Below the pieces are notes generated by a model. The model was not told the DNA's origin, did no database searches, and was given only the letters and a program-made list of their open reading frames with translations. From Acidobacteriota bacterium (GTDB lineage: Bacteria; Acidobacteriota; Terriglobia; UBA7540): DNA of 32,640 bases. The DNA lies in NCBI GenBank assembly GCA_003225365.1, contig QHZN01000216.1:1-32640 (forward strand), in the 5' to 3' direction. Made by a program: the position numbers and the translations under genes. This document shows, in pieces, positions 22,721-31,747 of the stretch. Every line of letters begins with the position of its first letter. The stretch's first letter is position 1.

Positions 22721-24655
22721 TTGACAGTCCACCGGAAGAATTCGTATCCGCGGAAGTATGCCGGAATTGCGCTAGGCTTCGGCCTGCTGTGGCTTCATGC
22801 CGCGGCCCGTAGCGCCGAGACGCCCCGCACTCTGACGATTTGGACCTTCGACTATGGGCTCACCAATTCCTTGGGCGGCGGGTACAACGCTTATTCTCGC
22901 AGCCCGTCCTCGGCGCGTACGTATCTCGATCCGAACGTTCATCACTCTTCCTCTGGGCACGCTTTGCGGGTGACGGCCAATCGCGCCCCGGAGGGCTATT
23001 GTGGCGTCTGGTTTGAGTTCTATCCCAAGTCGCTCGATCCGCCGCAGGCCCTCGACGCTTCGCCTTACAACTACCTGACGTTCTGGTTGAAAGGCGAGAA
23101 GGGCGGCGAGGGTTTTGGCGTTTCACTCGCCGACACTTCCACGCGCGAGGACGCCGAGCCCAAGGCCCAACTCCACGACTATCTTCCAAACGGCGCAACC
23201 ACCGAGTGGCAGGAGGTGGTGATTCCGCTCAGCGCATTTGCGGGGCTGAATCGGAGTCGGCTCACGCGGTTGACGCTCGAGATATCGAGGCCTGGCGACG
23301 AGCGCTTCTATTTGGACGATGTGGCGCTCAAGGCCGACGCCCCTCCGGGGTGGACTTCAGCCCCGGTCCTCGCGCCCGTCACGCCGCACTCGGCGCGGGG
23401 GGCTATGTGGATTTGGAATACGAAAGAGCTGTTCGACTCTCCCGGCGGTGCGTCCGAGACTGAACGCTTGCTCAAGTTCTCGGCGCTTCAGGGCATCCGA
23501 GAGGTGTATCTCTCCGCGGACCTCAATTCCGTCGGGACGGCGACGGCGCCGCAGTTCGAGCTGAAAAATGCCGCCTCCTATCGGGCCTTTGTCGAGCGCG
23601 CGCACGCGCGGGGGGTGGCCGTCGCGGCGCTGGCCGGGGCGCCGGAGTGGGCGGCAAACGAAAATCATGCGCAAGCGCTCGCCGCCGTGGACGCGGTCGT
23701 TGCCTTCAACCGCACCGCACCCGCCCAGGGACGGTTTGACGGCGTCCACTTCGACGTCGAACCTTACTCGTTGATCGGCTACTTTGCACCCTCGCTACGC
23801 AAAGGGCTTTTTGGCGAGTACTTGGAAATGGTTTCGAAGGTCGTCGAGAAAACGAATGCCAATTTCCATTTTGGCTGCGACGCGCCTTTTTGGTTTTATC
23901 CCTCAGGCGCCGCCGAGCGCGAAGCGATGACCGTGACGTTTCAGGGTTCAGACAAGACCGTCGGCGAGCATTTGACCGACCTCGTGGACACCGTGACTAT
24001 AATGGATTACCGCAATGAGGCGGACGGCGCGGGCGGCATCGTCACCGCAGGGCTCCCCTCTCTCACCTACGCCGCCGCGCGAAGCAAGAAGATACTCGTG
24101 GGGCTTGAGACTTCGCGCGAACCCGACAGCACTATCTATTTCGTCGCCGGGTTGCCGCTCGTGGAATTCAGCCGGCGGCTGTCGAAAAGCCCGCTCCGGA
24201 ACCAGTCTTACTTCGGCGACTACCGTCTCGCGGCGTTTTCCGACGGCGCGAACGTGCACCTAGGGCTGCGGGCCCCCGTTGCGGTGGCAGGCGGCGCGCC
24301 CGTCGCCTTCGAAAAGTCGCTCGTCGCGCTGGCCAGGGACTTCGGCGCTTCCTCCGACCCGGCGCGCTTCAATGTCCAGAGCATTCTCGCCGAGGCTCGC
24401 ACCGCAGTCGGGCGCGACACGGAGTGGCAGGGCTTCGAGACCTTCGACCTGACCGATCCCGAGACGCATGCCGCGGTCGGGGGCTTCAAGTCCGTCCACG
24501 TCATGCTGGCGAAAGAAACTTTCTTTGGCCTTGGCCCCCCCATCTTCGACGAAGAAACGCGCTCCACCGTCGAGTGGCTCAGCCGCTACCCAAGCTTCGC
24601 CGGCCTCGCTATTCATTACTACGAAAGCTTCCGTGATTTGGTGGAAGGGAAATAG
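22721..24655 (+). CDS. Secreted two-domain protein, putative GH18-like glycoside hydrolase
   Basis: Start is uncertain. The frame is open from 22547 but overlaps the previous gene; TTG at 22721, preceded by GAGG at 22710-22713, gives a 644-residue protein with a signal peptide (KYAGIALGFGLLWLHAAARSA). GTG at 22709 is an alternative. Residues ~30-200 look like a carbohydrate-binding jelly roll (GYCGVWFEFYPKSL, YNYLTFWLKGEKGG, WQEVVIPLSAFAGL, FYLDDVALK). The rest looks like a TIM barrel with FDGVHFDVEPYSL, close to the DxxDxDxE catalytic strand of GH18-type enzymes, and TIMDYRNEADG on a later strand. I do not recognise an exact family and substrate is unknown. It ends 34 bases from the convergent amidotransferase gene. 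Confidence 0.7.
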   Translation: MTVHRKNSYPRKYAGIALGFGLLWLHAAARSAETPRTLTIWTFDYGLTNSLGGGYNAYSRSPSSARTYLDPNVHHSSSGHALRVTANRAPEGYCGVWFEFYPKSLDPPQALDASPYNYLTFWLKGEKGGEGFGVSLADTSTREDAEPKAQLHDYLPNGATTEWQEVVIPLSAFAGLNRSRLTRLTLEISRPGDERFYLDDVALKADAPPGWTSAPVLAPVTPHSARGAMWIWNTKELFDSPGGASETERLLKFSALQGIREVYLSADLNSVGTATAPQFELKNAASYRAFVERAHARGVAVAALAGAPEWAANENHAQALAAVDAVVAFNRTAPAQGRFDGVHFDVEPYSLIGYFAPSLRKGLFGEYLEMVSKVVEKTNANFHFGCDAPFWFYPSGAAEREAMTVTFQGSDKTVGEHLTDLVDTVTIMDYRNEADGAGGIVTAGLPSLTYAAARSKKILVGLETSREPDSTIYFVAGLPLVEFSRRLSKSPLRNQSYFGDYRLAAFSDGANVHLGLRAPVAVAGGAPVAFEKSLVALARDFGASSDPARFNVQSILAEARTAVGRDTEWQGFETFDLTDPETHAAVGGFKSVHVMLAKETFFGLGPPIFDEETRSTVEWLSRYPSFAGLAIHYYESFRDLVEGK

Positions 24656-24689
24656 ACCGGAGTTTCGGGTATTTCGCGCCGCGCTGGGG

Positions 24690-25253
<564 letters not shown>

Positions 25254-25503
25254 GGCTTCAACCTGCCGAAACCCGCAGCAATCAGGCCGGAAGACCAGAT
25301 TATACGCCAGAATGTCCGAGTGCCTTCGCGGACCCCGGTACTTAAGTCTCAAGCGGGAAGTGTCAGCGGGAGGACGACAATATTTGGCAAAAAAGCAAGG
25401 CTGCAATCGAGTCCCGAAGGCGCTCGGACCGCGACCTCCTCACGAACCCTCGTTTGTTCAACTGGATCCAGCCATTCAAGAATTTTCCGCACCTTGGCTG
25501 GTT
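25254..25503. other. Non-coding stretch upstream of trpG, no gene recognised
   Basis: About 250 bases between the trpG start and the sigma-54-like element. Open frames here have no start, codon pattern or similarity that I can support. The trpG promoter should lie in the first ~100 bases, but I see no clear consensus. Confidence 0.4.
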
Positions 25504-25518
25504 TGGCATTTCCCTTGC
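25504..25518 (+). promoter_or_regulatory. Sigma-54-like -24/-12 promoter
   Basis: TGGCATTTCCCTTGC has the GG and GC doublets exactly 10 bases apart and matches the TGGCAC-N5-TTGC consensus at all but one base. It lies ~38 bases upstream of the start of the pilin-like small gene, a normal distance for its promoter. Confidence 0.55.
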
Positions 25519-25555
25519 CCCCTACAGCACTGAACTGAGAAAGTGGAGGATGAAA

Positions 25556-25711
25556 ATGCGAACCTCGAAGAAATACAGTTTTACGATAGTGGATGCACTG
25601 GTGGGACTAGCGATTGTTCTGGTTCTCTCCGGACTTGTCGTTCCTTATTTTGTGAAGCCTAGCTCCACGACTGCGGCCGCTCCCCTAACCCACGTCAGCG
25701 CGCCGAAATAG
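25556..25711 (+). CDS. Small pilin-like single-pass membrane peptide
   Basis: A 51-residue protein. ATG at 25556 has GAGG at 25546-25549 with 6-base spacing; the ATG at 25550 is too close to it. RTSKKYS is followed by FTIVDALVGLAIVLVLSGLVVPYFV, which mimics the type IV prepilin N-terminus (basic leader, then F-T-x-x-E-x-x-x-x-hydrophobic). Differences are Ser instead of Gly before the Phe, and Asp instead of Glu at position 5. There is no globular head, only a short Ser/Thr/Ala/Pro tail. It may be a truncated or minimal pilin, or an unrelated small membrane peptide. The sigma-54-like element upstream fits a pilin, because pilA genes of several phyla use sigma-54. Confidence 0.5.
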   Translation: MRTSKKYSFTIVDALVGLAIVLVLSGLVVPYFVKPSSTTAAAPLTHVSAPK

Positions 25712-25905
25712 CGTCGAAGGTGCCGGCCCGACGTCGCCTCCCGTCCTCGCCCGCTATTTTTCCTCCCCTTGCCTGAGCGTCTTGTGACCCGCGCCGTGAA
25801 CTGGCGCTTTGCTCCCTCCCTCCGATTCCATGGAACAAATTTACGACCTCCGGGAGTAGAATACCGGCGTTCGTCACTCCGAATGAAGGGATAGGTGAAG
25901 CTCGC

Positions 25906-26895
25906 ATGGAAAAAACCGGACGGCGAAGGTTCTTCAAACGCGGCGCGACGGCGCTGGCGGCGATGAGCGCGACAAAACTTGAGAATCTCGGAGCTGTCTC
26001 GCGCCCTCCAGCCTCCCCAGGGAGGCCTGCTGATCCCGCGCCGCCTTTCAAGTTAGGCCTTGTAACCTACGAGCTGGCCAAAGATTGGGACATCGAGACC
26101 ATCATCAAGAATTGCGAAGCCGCGGGCTTTGAAGGCGTGGAGCTGCGCACCACGCACCGCCACGGCGTTGAGCCAACGATTTCGAAGCAGCAGCGCGCGG
26201 AGGTTCGCAAGCGTTTCGAGGGCTCCGCGGTGCGCCTGGTTAGCCTGGGCTCGACCTCGGAGTACGAATCGCCCGACCCGGCCGTGGTCGAGAAGAACGT
26301 CGAGAACACGCGGGCGTTTGCGGAGCTCGCGCGCGACCTCGGCTGCATGGGCGTGAAGGTCCGCCCGAACGGTTTTCCGAAAGGCGTGCCGCACGATAAG
26401 ACGCTCGACCAGATCGGCCGGGCGCTCGCCAAATGCGGCGACATTGCGCGCGACAACGGCGTCGAAATCTGGGTGGAAGTCCACGGCGAGGGGACCGAAG
26501 ATCCTCCCAATATTCGCCGCATCATGGATGTCGCGAATCATCCTTCCGTCGGCCTGTGTTGGAACTCGAACGATACTGACGTTGAAGACGGCTCGGTCGT
26601 GAAGAGTTTCGATCTGCTAAAACACTGGTTGCGCAGTTGCCACATCAACGAGCTTTGGCGTGCGCCCGCGCCGTGGGGCGCAAGCGCCGGCCAACCGCCC
26701 GAGAAGACCACGCCCGGCTTGCCTGAGCAAGCGGGCTTTCCGAGTTACGCCAAGCCTTACCCTTACCACGAACTCTTCCGACTCTTTCGTGGGGCCAATT
26801 TCAGCCGCTACACGTTTTGCGAAATCCCCGCGAGCGCCGAGCCCCTTCGTCTGATGCGTTACTACCGGGCGGTCTGGCAATGGCTGGCCGCATGA
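25906..26895 (+). CDS. Sugar phosphate isomerase/epimerase-like TIM barrel protein with Tat signal
   Basis: A 329-residue protein. N-terminal GRRRFFKRGATALAAMSA is a twin-arginine signal. The body is a xylose-isomerase-like TIM barrel: KLGLVTYELAKDWDIETIIKNCEAAGFEGVELRTTH, then CMGVKVRPNGFP, VEIWVEVHGEG, VGLCWNSNDTD, SCHINEL and FCEIP, supplying the Glu, Asp/Asn, His and Glu ligands of the usual divalent metal site. Such proteins isomerise or epimerise sugars or keto-acids; the substrate cannot be told. Its stop overlaps the start of the GNAT gene (ATGA). A Tat-targeted version is common in Acidobacteriota, Planctomycetota and Verrucomicrobiota. Confidence 0.88.
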   Translation: MEKTGRRRFFKRGATALAAMSATKLENLGAVSRPPASPGRPADPAPPFKLGLVTYELAKDWDIETIIKNCEAAGFEGVELRTTHRHGVEPTISKQQRAEVRKRFEGSAVRLVSLGSTSEYESPDPAVVEKNVENTRAFAELARDLGCMGVKVRPNGFPKGVPHDKTLDQIGRALAKCGDIARDNGVEIWVEVHGEGTEDPPNIRRIMDVANHPSVGLCWNSNDTDVEDGSVVKSFDLLKHWLRSCHINELWRAPAPWGASAGQPPEKTTPGLPEQAGFPSYAKPYPYHELFRLFRGANFSRYTFCEIPASAEPLRLMRYYRAVWQWLAA

Positions 26896-27494
26896 GCGCG
26901 GAATCGTTGCCCATGGAAGTGCGGCCCGTGACGCTTGAAGGCCGCTTTGTGCGCCTTGCGCCGCTCTCGATGGCGCATCACGCCGGGCTTTCGGAAGTGG
27001 GCCTCGACCAAGAGCTTTGGCAGTGGATTCCCGAGCCGGTCGCGACTGCCGAGGAAATGCGCGCGTATATCGAGGAGGCGCTCGCGGCGCAGGCGGCGGG
27101 CACGGCGCTGCCTTTTGCTACCGTCGAGCGTTCGTCGGGCCGCGTCATTGGCAGCACGCGCTTTGGCAATATTGACCGCCGGCACCGGCGGGTCGAAATC
27201 GGCTGGACGTGGCTCGCCCGGCCCTGGCAGCGCACACGCGCGAATACCGAAGCGAAAAACCTCATGCTTTGCCACGCTTTCGAGACCTGGGGCGCGATCC
27301 GCGTTGAGCTCAAGACCGACTCACTCAACGCGCGCTCGCGCGCCGCCATCCTGCGCCTCGGCGCGAAAGAAGAAGGCGTCTTGCGCAACCACATGATCGC
27401 TTCCACCGGCCGCATCCGGCACACCGTCTATTACAGCATCACGGATTCCGATTGGCCGGAAGTGAAGTCGCGCCTGGAAGGAATGCTTCCGTAG
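26892..27494 (+). CDS. GNAT family N-acetyltransferase (RimJ/RimL-like)
   Basis: A 200-residue protein whose ATG overlaps the TGA of the isomerase-like gene, implying translational coupling. The domain opens with VRPVTLEGRFVRLAPLSMAHHAGL. The acetyl-CoA-binding region is EIGWTWLARPWQRTRANTEAKNLMLCHAFETWGAIRVELKTDSLNARSRAAILRLGAKEEGVLRNH, the standard RimL-type block including the N.RSR.AI..LGA..EG motif. The pyrophosphate-binding turn reads QRTRAN instead of the usual Q/R-x-x-G-x-G/A, as in a common subgroup. The acceptor may be a protein N-terminus, an amino sugar or a small molecule; not predictable. Confidence 0.88.
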   Translation: MSAESLPMEVRPVTLEGRFVRLAPLSMAHHAGLSEVGLDQELWQWIPEPVATAEEMRAYIEEALAAQAAGTALPFATVERSSGRVIGSTRFGNIDRRHRRVEIGWTWLARPWQRTRANTEAKNLMLCHAFETWGAIRVELKTDSLNARSRAAILRLGAKEEGVLRNHMIASTGRIRHTVYYSITDSDWPEVKSRLEGMLP

Positions 27495-27826
27495 CGCCGC
27501 CCTTCAGCGCCGCACCGAAGCCGCGTTGCTGGTGCGCCGGTACTGTCCGGGCTCGGCGAAGGTCCGCTCGATCCGCTTCCGCCTTCCGTGGCAGCTTATC
27601 GAATATCAAGCTCGACTGAAGGCAGCAGACGCTTACAACCGCGAATGATATTCCGCCCGGAAGGGTGGGAAAAGGCACGCGAAACCCCCAGCAGAGGCTC
27701 AACACTTAGCCGATCGCACACGCTGGGCTAGCCCCGATCAACCGGAACGGCCGAGCATTAGTAGTCTGACAAACACATGATTCCGGGGAGCCGTGCTTGG
27801 GTTGGGCGTGGTGGCGGTTGGACCCT
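27495..27826. other. Gap between GNAT and LuxR genes, no gene recognised
   Basis: 332 bases between two convergent genes. A weak hairpin CGCACC/GGTGCG (27511-27516 and 27531-27536) might end GNAT transcription. A ~45-codon plus-strand open stretch ending near 27647 has a non-random look but no start or similarity, so I do not call it. Confidence 0.35.
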
Positions 27827-28549
27827 TCATCCTACAGCGAGAGCCGACGGAGCCAGCACCGAGTTAGCGGATGGCGATCCAGCAGCCGCGGCGCCAAGCG
27901 CGGCAGGTAAGCTTTGACGATCATTGACTTGCAGCTTGTCAAAGATATTGGAGATGTGAAACTTGACCGTGCGCTCCGAGATTCGAAGTACCTCGCCGAT
28001 CTCCTTGTTGGAGAGGCGACGGAGGGCAAACTGCAGAACTTGGCTCTCCCGAGGCGTGAGGGAAAACCGGGCCAGGAATTGATCACTTCGAAGCCAATTG
28101 GTCTGCCGGACATACTCCGCCAGGAGACGGCGAGGCGCCCAAACCGCCCCATCCAGTACCGTGTTCACTGCTGACGCAAGTTCCTGTTCCAGATCCTCCG
28201 AAACCTTTACGAGACCATCGAGGCCGAGATACAGCATACGTAGTATATCCTCGTCCTCGTAACTCCGCTCTGATAATACTGCGACAAATCTACTGCCCGG
28301 GCAGTATACGCTCAAATTGCGAATTACTTTCGAGAGCTCTGCCGGGAGTAAATGAGTATCGAGAATGAAGAGGCGCGCAGAGCTGCCTTCTCGAACGAAG
28401 TTAAAATCAGATGCAGGCGGACTGGCCAGCAGATCACCCAATTTACTCTGAGCGGACAAGACATTAACAAGGTACAGAGCAGCCAGAGGGTTGCAAGCAA
28501 GCACTTGAATTTGTAAGGGCAAGCGCCGCGAATCCGGAAAAGTTTCCAT
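27827..28549 (-). CDS. LuxR/NarL-type response regulator
   Basis: A 240-residue protein from the ATG at 28549; the open frame extends 31 unconvincing residues to 28642. Residues ~12-125 look like a receiver domain: LQIQVLACNPLAALYLVNVL, LFILDTHLLP (candidate phospho-acceptor Asp) and RFVAVLS. The acidic pair normally found after strand 1 is missing, so phosphorylation is doubtful. The C-terminal HTH is typical: FSLTPRESQVLQFALRRLSNKEIGEVLRISERTVKFHISNIFDKLQV, then an Ala/Ser-rich tail. No sensor kinase lies nearby. It diverges from the large surface protein gene with ~600 bases between them, so regulation of that gene is possible but unproven. Confidence 0.85.
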   Translation of the reverse strand: METFPDSRRLPLQIQVLACNPLAALYLVNVLSAQSKLGDLLASPPASDFNFVREGSSARLFILDTHLLPAELSKVIRNLSVYCPGSRFVAVLSERSYEDEDILRMLYLGLDGLVKVSEDLEQELASAVNTVLDGAVWAPRRLLAEYVRQTNWLRSDQFLARFSLTPRESQVLQFALRRLSNKEIGEVLRISERTVKFHISNIFDKLQVNDRQSLPAALGAAAAGSPSANSVLAPSALAVG

Positions 28550-29164
28550 GATTGGGCCGTTCGGTTCGCGGTTGCGCTCCGCTGTGGGAGGCGGACCGAA
28601 GCAGTTCTTCGGGCACGCCGAGTTCCATAAGGCTATAGCCATAAACTATTGAAGGATGGCGCTCAAACCCAAGGTGGCCTTGACCGTCAATCGAGTTCCG
28701 AGGAATTTTTACCTTGGCACGGAAAGAGTGGGTTGGCTGGGCCTCTCGAAGGGCGCGGCCTCATGAAGCTGCCCGAAGGGTTTCCGACACGGCAGATCCG
28801 GGCATGAGTTCAGCCTACTGGGTGCTTCGAGGGAAGCAAGAATTAACGAAGTTTCAATTTGGAAAAGCAAAATTCGGAAAACACCTATTCTGTCCCCGGA
28901 CAATTTCTTATAGGGGGAGGGAAAATCCCGCTGGCCAAGCGGCAACACAAAACCTGTCCTCCATAGAACAGTAATCCTGTTCTACAAAGAGTTGCCCGGT
29001 ACGTTGCGTCGTAGACTCACAAGTTATAAAAGTCACAATCCCGGGGAAATTCTCAGAGGGGCAACTGAATTGTGCGCCCTCAAGAATCTACATAACGGCA
29101 TGCCAAGAATGCTACACCGAATCTTGGCCGCCAACGCATAAATCCTTAACGCAGGAGGAGGCAT
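28550..29164. other. Long intergenic region between the LuxR-type and surface-protein genes
   Basis: About 615 bases with lower GC content than the genes. An 86-codon open frame (28714-28974) lacks a ribosome binding site and recognisable sequence, so I do not call it. The region contains a 21-base palindrome (28964-28984) and should hold the promoters of both divergent genes. Confidence 0.4.
28964..28984. promoter_or_regulatory. 21-bp perfect palindrome, candidate operator
   Basis: TAGAACAG-N5-CTGTTCTA is an exact 8-base inverted repeat with a 5-base centre, 180 bases upstream of the surface-protein start. The size and symmetry fit the site of a dimeric HTH regulator. Which one is unknown; the divergently encoded LuxR-type protein and LexA-like repressors are candidates. 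A short RNA hairpin is the alternative. Confidence 0.5.
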
Positions 29165-31378
29165 ATGACGACCAAAACGAATTTCCAGGGTCATTGGACC
29201 GCGGTTCGAGGTCAGGCTCCGCGTCCATTACTGATCATCAGCGCTTTTCTTCTATTTCTTCTGATCGGCGCTGCGGTGGCAAATCGCGCCGCGTTAGCCG
29301 GCAACACTGTGGGCAGCTTTGAGATCGACGGAAATCTCATCGTCGATCACTTGACGCCGCCGACGGAGCCCCTCGATTGGGACAGCAATCCCTTTCCAGC
29401 CGCTCTCACCACGTTTACCGACGCGACGGGGCCGAGCGATGATGCTTTCGGTCAGGGGTCCAAGGAGAACGACCAAAGCACTTGGTCCTGTATCCAGGGA
29501 AGCGCGCCCGCGAAGGACGACCTCGTAAACGAAATCTCAATCAACGGCGCCCCACCCGTGGCGGGCGAAATCGGCTTTCGCTTCTTTCCTGTGAACGGGG
29601 CGCAGAAGCAGTTCATCTACGCCGACTGGTCGCGCCTGTCCAATAACGGCGACGCGCACATTGACTACGAGTTCAATCAGGCGGACCCCTCGACGAATTC
29701 CGCCAGTCCCGGTTGCCCGCAACTGCCGATCCGTACGCCCGGCGACTTCTTGATCTCTTTTGATACCGTCTCCGGTTCGGGAGGCACGAGGATCGGCGTG
29801 ACTGCATTCACCTGGACCGGCACGACGTTCGCGCCGATTTCTCTGGGCAGTCAGGGGACGCTTTGGGATGGCGCGGTAAATACCACAGCGAGCATAGCCG
29901 GATTGACGGCGACCGGAACCGCCCTTTTCGGCGAGCTCGCTCTGAATATCACTGACACGATTGGAACAATTCCGTGCAACAAGGTCCTCTTCGCATCTAT
30001 GAAGACGCGCTCTTCGACGTCGTTGAGCGCCGCGCTTCAGGACCGGACCAAGGTCAAGCCGGTCAATTTCTCCGTCCAGAATCCGGCAGGCGCGAACGCC
30101 AGCGGCAACGCCGCCGCGGCCAGCATCCAGGACACGCTCTTGGGCCTCAACGAGACGCTGCCCGCTGCCACACCTGCCAGTTGCACGCACGGCGTTTGCA
30201 GCTCGCAGTCGGGCGTCGGATCCACGAGCAACAGCAACCAAGTCCTGAACCTAGCGGTCCCGCCTCCTGGCGGCGGTGACCTCCAGGCGAACGTGCTCAG
30301 CGCATCAAGCACGAGTACGGTGGACTCACAAACGAACACGGCGACCGATACCGGCATTGCCGAGTCGGCTGGGGTCAACCTCCTCAGTGGGCTGGTCACT
30401 GCGGACGTGATCCGCGGAGTGGCCTCCGCTGAAGCCACGGGAACCAACTCTTCCTTCAGCGCGGCGGGTTCAGGCTTCAAGAACCTGGTCGTAAACGGCA
30501 CTCCGGTGAACAACGTCAATCCCAACACGACGATCGTCCTCCCCGCGGCCCAATTCGGTGCGGGCAGTTATGTCGCGCTCCTGGAGGAGACCGGCTCGAC
30601 TTCTCAGCCTCCCCCCGGCACACTCACCGGCGGGACTTACTCTGCCGACCTCGACGTCAAAATGATCCACGTCCACATTACAAGCCTGGCGCCGACCGGT
30701 GATGCCATTGAGGCAGTGGTCTCGCATGCCCACGCGCACGCCGACTTCCCGCAGGAAACCGGGTGCCCGGCGCTTGCCGGAACCGTGAGCGGGGACGCCA
30801 CGATCGTCAACGAGCAGGCCAATCCCTCGCAACTGCCCGTGGTCGTCGGTTACGTGAGCATTCCTCCGCAAGGGGGGCATGACCACCAAAACCTCGACCA
30901 GTTTTCGACGGCCCTCACGAGCGGCGGAACTTCCGTGAGCGACAGCGACGGGGCGGTTACGAGCTCGAGTAGCAACTCAGCGAGTTACGCTAAGACGCAA
31001 ACCGTCTGTGTGTTACCTGTATCCGGCGCATGCACGGTATCCGCGACCGCGATCACATCGCAAGGCAACAGCATTTCAGGCAGCGGAACATCATCCTCAA
31101 CTCCGAACGGCACGAGTTTGGTCGGCATCTCCGTGAATGGCACGGCGGTGAGCGACAATCCTCCGCCGAACACCACCATTCTGGTGCCGGGGATCGGCTC
31201 GGTCATCCTCAACGAGCAGGTCTGCGATGGTGGAGGCGCTCCACCGTGTTCCGGCACCTCGAGCAGCGGCATCACGGTACGCGCTATCCACGTGATCGTC
31301 AGTCCGACTGCAACGGGCGTGCCCCAGAGCGCCAACGTCATCGTGGGCGAGGCGCACGCTGACTCGTCTCACCCCTAA
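29165..31378 (+). CDS. Large secreted surface protein with two choice-of-anchor-like domains
   Basis: 737 residues, starting at an ATG with a strong AGGAGG at 29153-29158. Residues ~20-45 are one hydrophobic segment (LLIISAFLLFLLIGAAVANRAALAG), a signal peptide or anchor. Residues ~48-260 form a domain beginning GSFEIDGNLIVDH and containing GSKENDQSTWS, GDAHIDYEFNQ and PGDFLISFDTVSG, a pattern I have seen in repeat-type surface proteins. The rest contains two related beta-rich units, each with NTT(I)V/LVP, a long HV(I/H)(I/V) strand and A(H)A(H)AD near the end (around residues 440-540 and 650-735). These resemble choice-of-anchor P domains. There is no C-terminal sorting motif, and only a few Cys. 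Low complexity Ser/Thr/Gly/Asn throughout suggests an extracellular or biofilm role. Confidence 0.65.
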   Translation: MTTKTNFQGHWTAVRGQAPRPLLIISAFLLFLLIGAAVANRAALAGNTVGSFEIDGNLIVDHLTPPTEPLDWDSNPFPAALTTFTDATGPSDDAFGQGSKENDQSTWSCIQGSAPAKDDLVNEISINGAPPVAGEIGFRFFPVNGAQKQFIYADWSRLSNNGDAHIDYEFNQADPSTNSASPGCPQLPIRTPGDFLISFDTVSGSGGTRIGVTAFTWTGTTFAPISLGSQGTLWDGAVNTTASIAGLTATGTALFGELALNITDTIGTIPCNKVLFASMKTRSSTSLSAALQDRTKVKPVNFSVQNPAGANASGNAAAASIQDTLLGLNETLPAATPASCTHGVCSSQSGVGSTSNSNQVLNLAVPPPGGGDLQANVLSASSTSTVDSQTNTATDTGIAESAGVNLLSGLVTADVIRGVASAEATGTNSSFSAAGSGFKNLVVNGTPVNNVNPNTTIVLPAAQFGAGSYVALLEETGSTSQPPPGTLTGGTYSADLDVKMIHVHITSLAPTGDAIEAVVSHAHAHADFPQETGCPALAGTVSGDATIVNEQANPSQLPVVVGYVSIPPQGGHDHQNLDQFSTALTSGGTSVSDSDGAVTSSSSNSASYAKTQTVCVLPVSGACTVSATAITSQGNSISGSGTSSSTPNGTSLVGISVNGTAVSDNPPPNTTILVPGIGSVILNEQVCDGGGAPPCSGTSSSGITVRAIHVIVSPTATGVPQSANVIVGEAHADSSHP

Positions 31379-31400
31379 CCACGCGCAATTGGATGGGGAT

Positions 31401-31433
31401 CGAGCCCGGTCCTGACCTGCGGGACCGGGCTCG
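31401..31433 (+). terminator. Strong hairpin after the surface-protein gene
   Basis: CGAGCCCGGTCC (31401-31412) pairs perfectly with GGACCGGGCTCG (31422-31433) around a 9-base loop, 22 bases after the stop. It is followed by a T-rich CTCTTCTT, a weak but usable T-tract. Confidence 0.7.
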
Positions 31434-31747
31434 CTCTTCTTGGCCCCCAAACCTCGCCGTTGAGCCTTCTTGTTTCGACTTTCATCTATCGACCAACCGC
31501 GGCAAGATTCATCGCTCAACCCATCTGCCCCATCCCGACTGAAGCGAAACACGCCTAGAGTGGACCTGTCCCCAGATTCGCGGCTTTTCCCAAGAACTGC
31601 GCGGGGAGGCCGAGTCGCCGAGGGGGGCCATGGTCGGTTCAGCGTCTGGACTCTCGCCGCGTCCGCGAGTATTCTGCCTCTCAGGAGGGCAGGGGGCTTT
31701 GGCAGGCGTCGGGGAAGAGACTATGAAATCGCGACCAGGAGCTGGCA
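31434..31747. other. Gap before the cytochrome b gene, no gene recognised
   Basis: About 310 bases. A 119-codon open frame overlaps the real cytochrome gene in another frame and looks random. A promoter for the cytochrome operon is expected here but I see no clear consensus. Confidence 0.4.

Noticed and set aside
28714-28730. TTGGCAC resembling half of a sigma-54 promoter
   Set aside because: No TTGC at the required distance, so only one half matches.
28714-28974. 86-codon open frame in the long gap before the surface-protein gene
   Set aside because: No ribosome binding site, no recognisable sequence, and composition like non-coding DNA.
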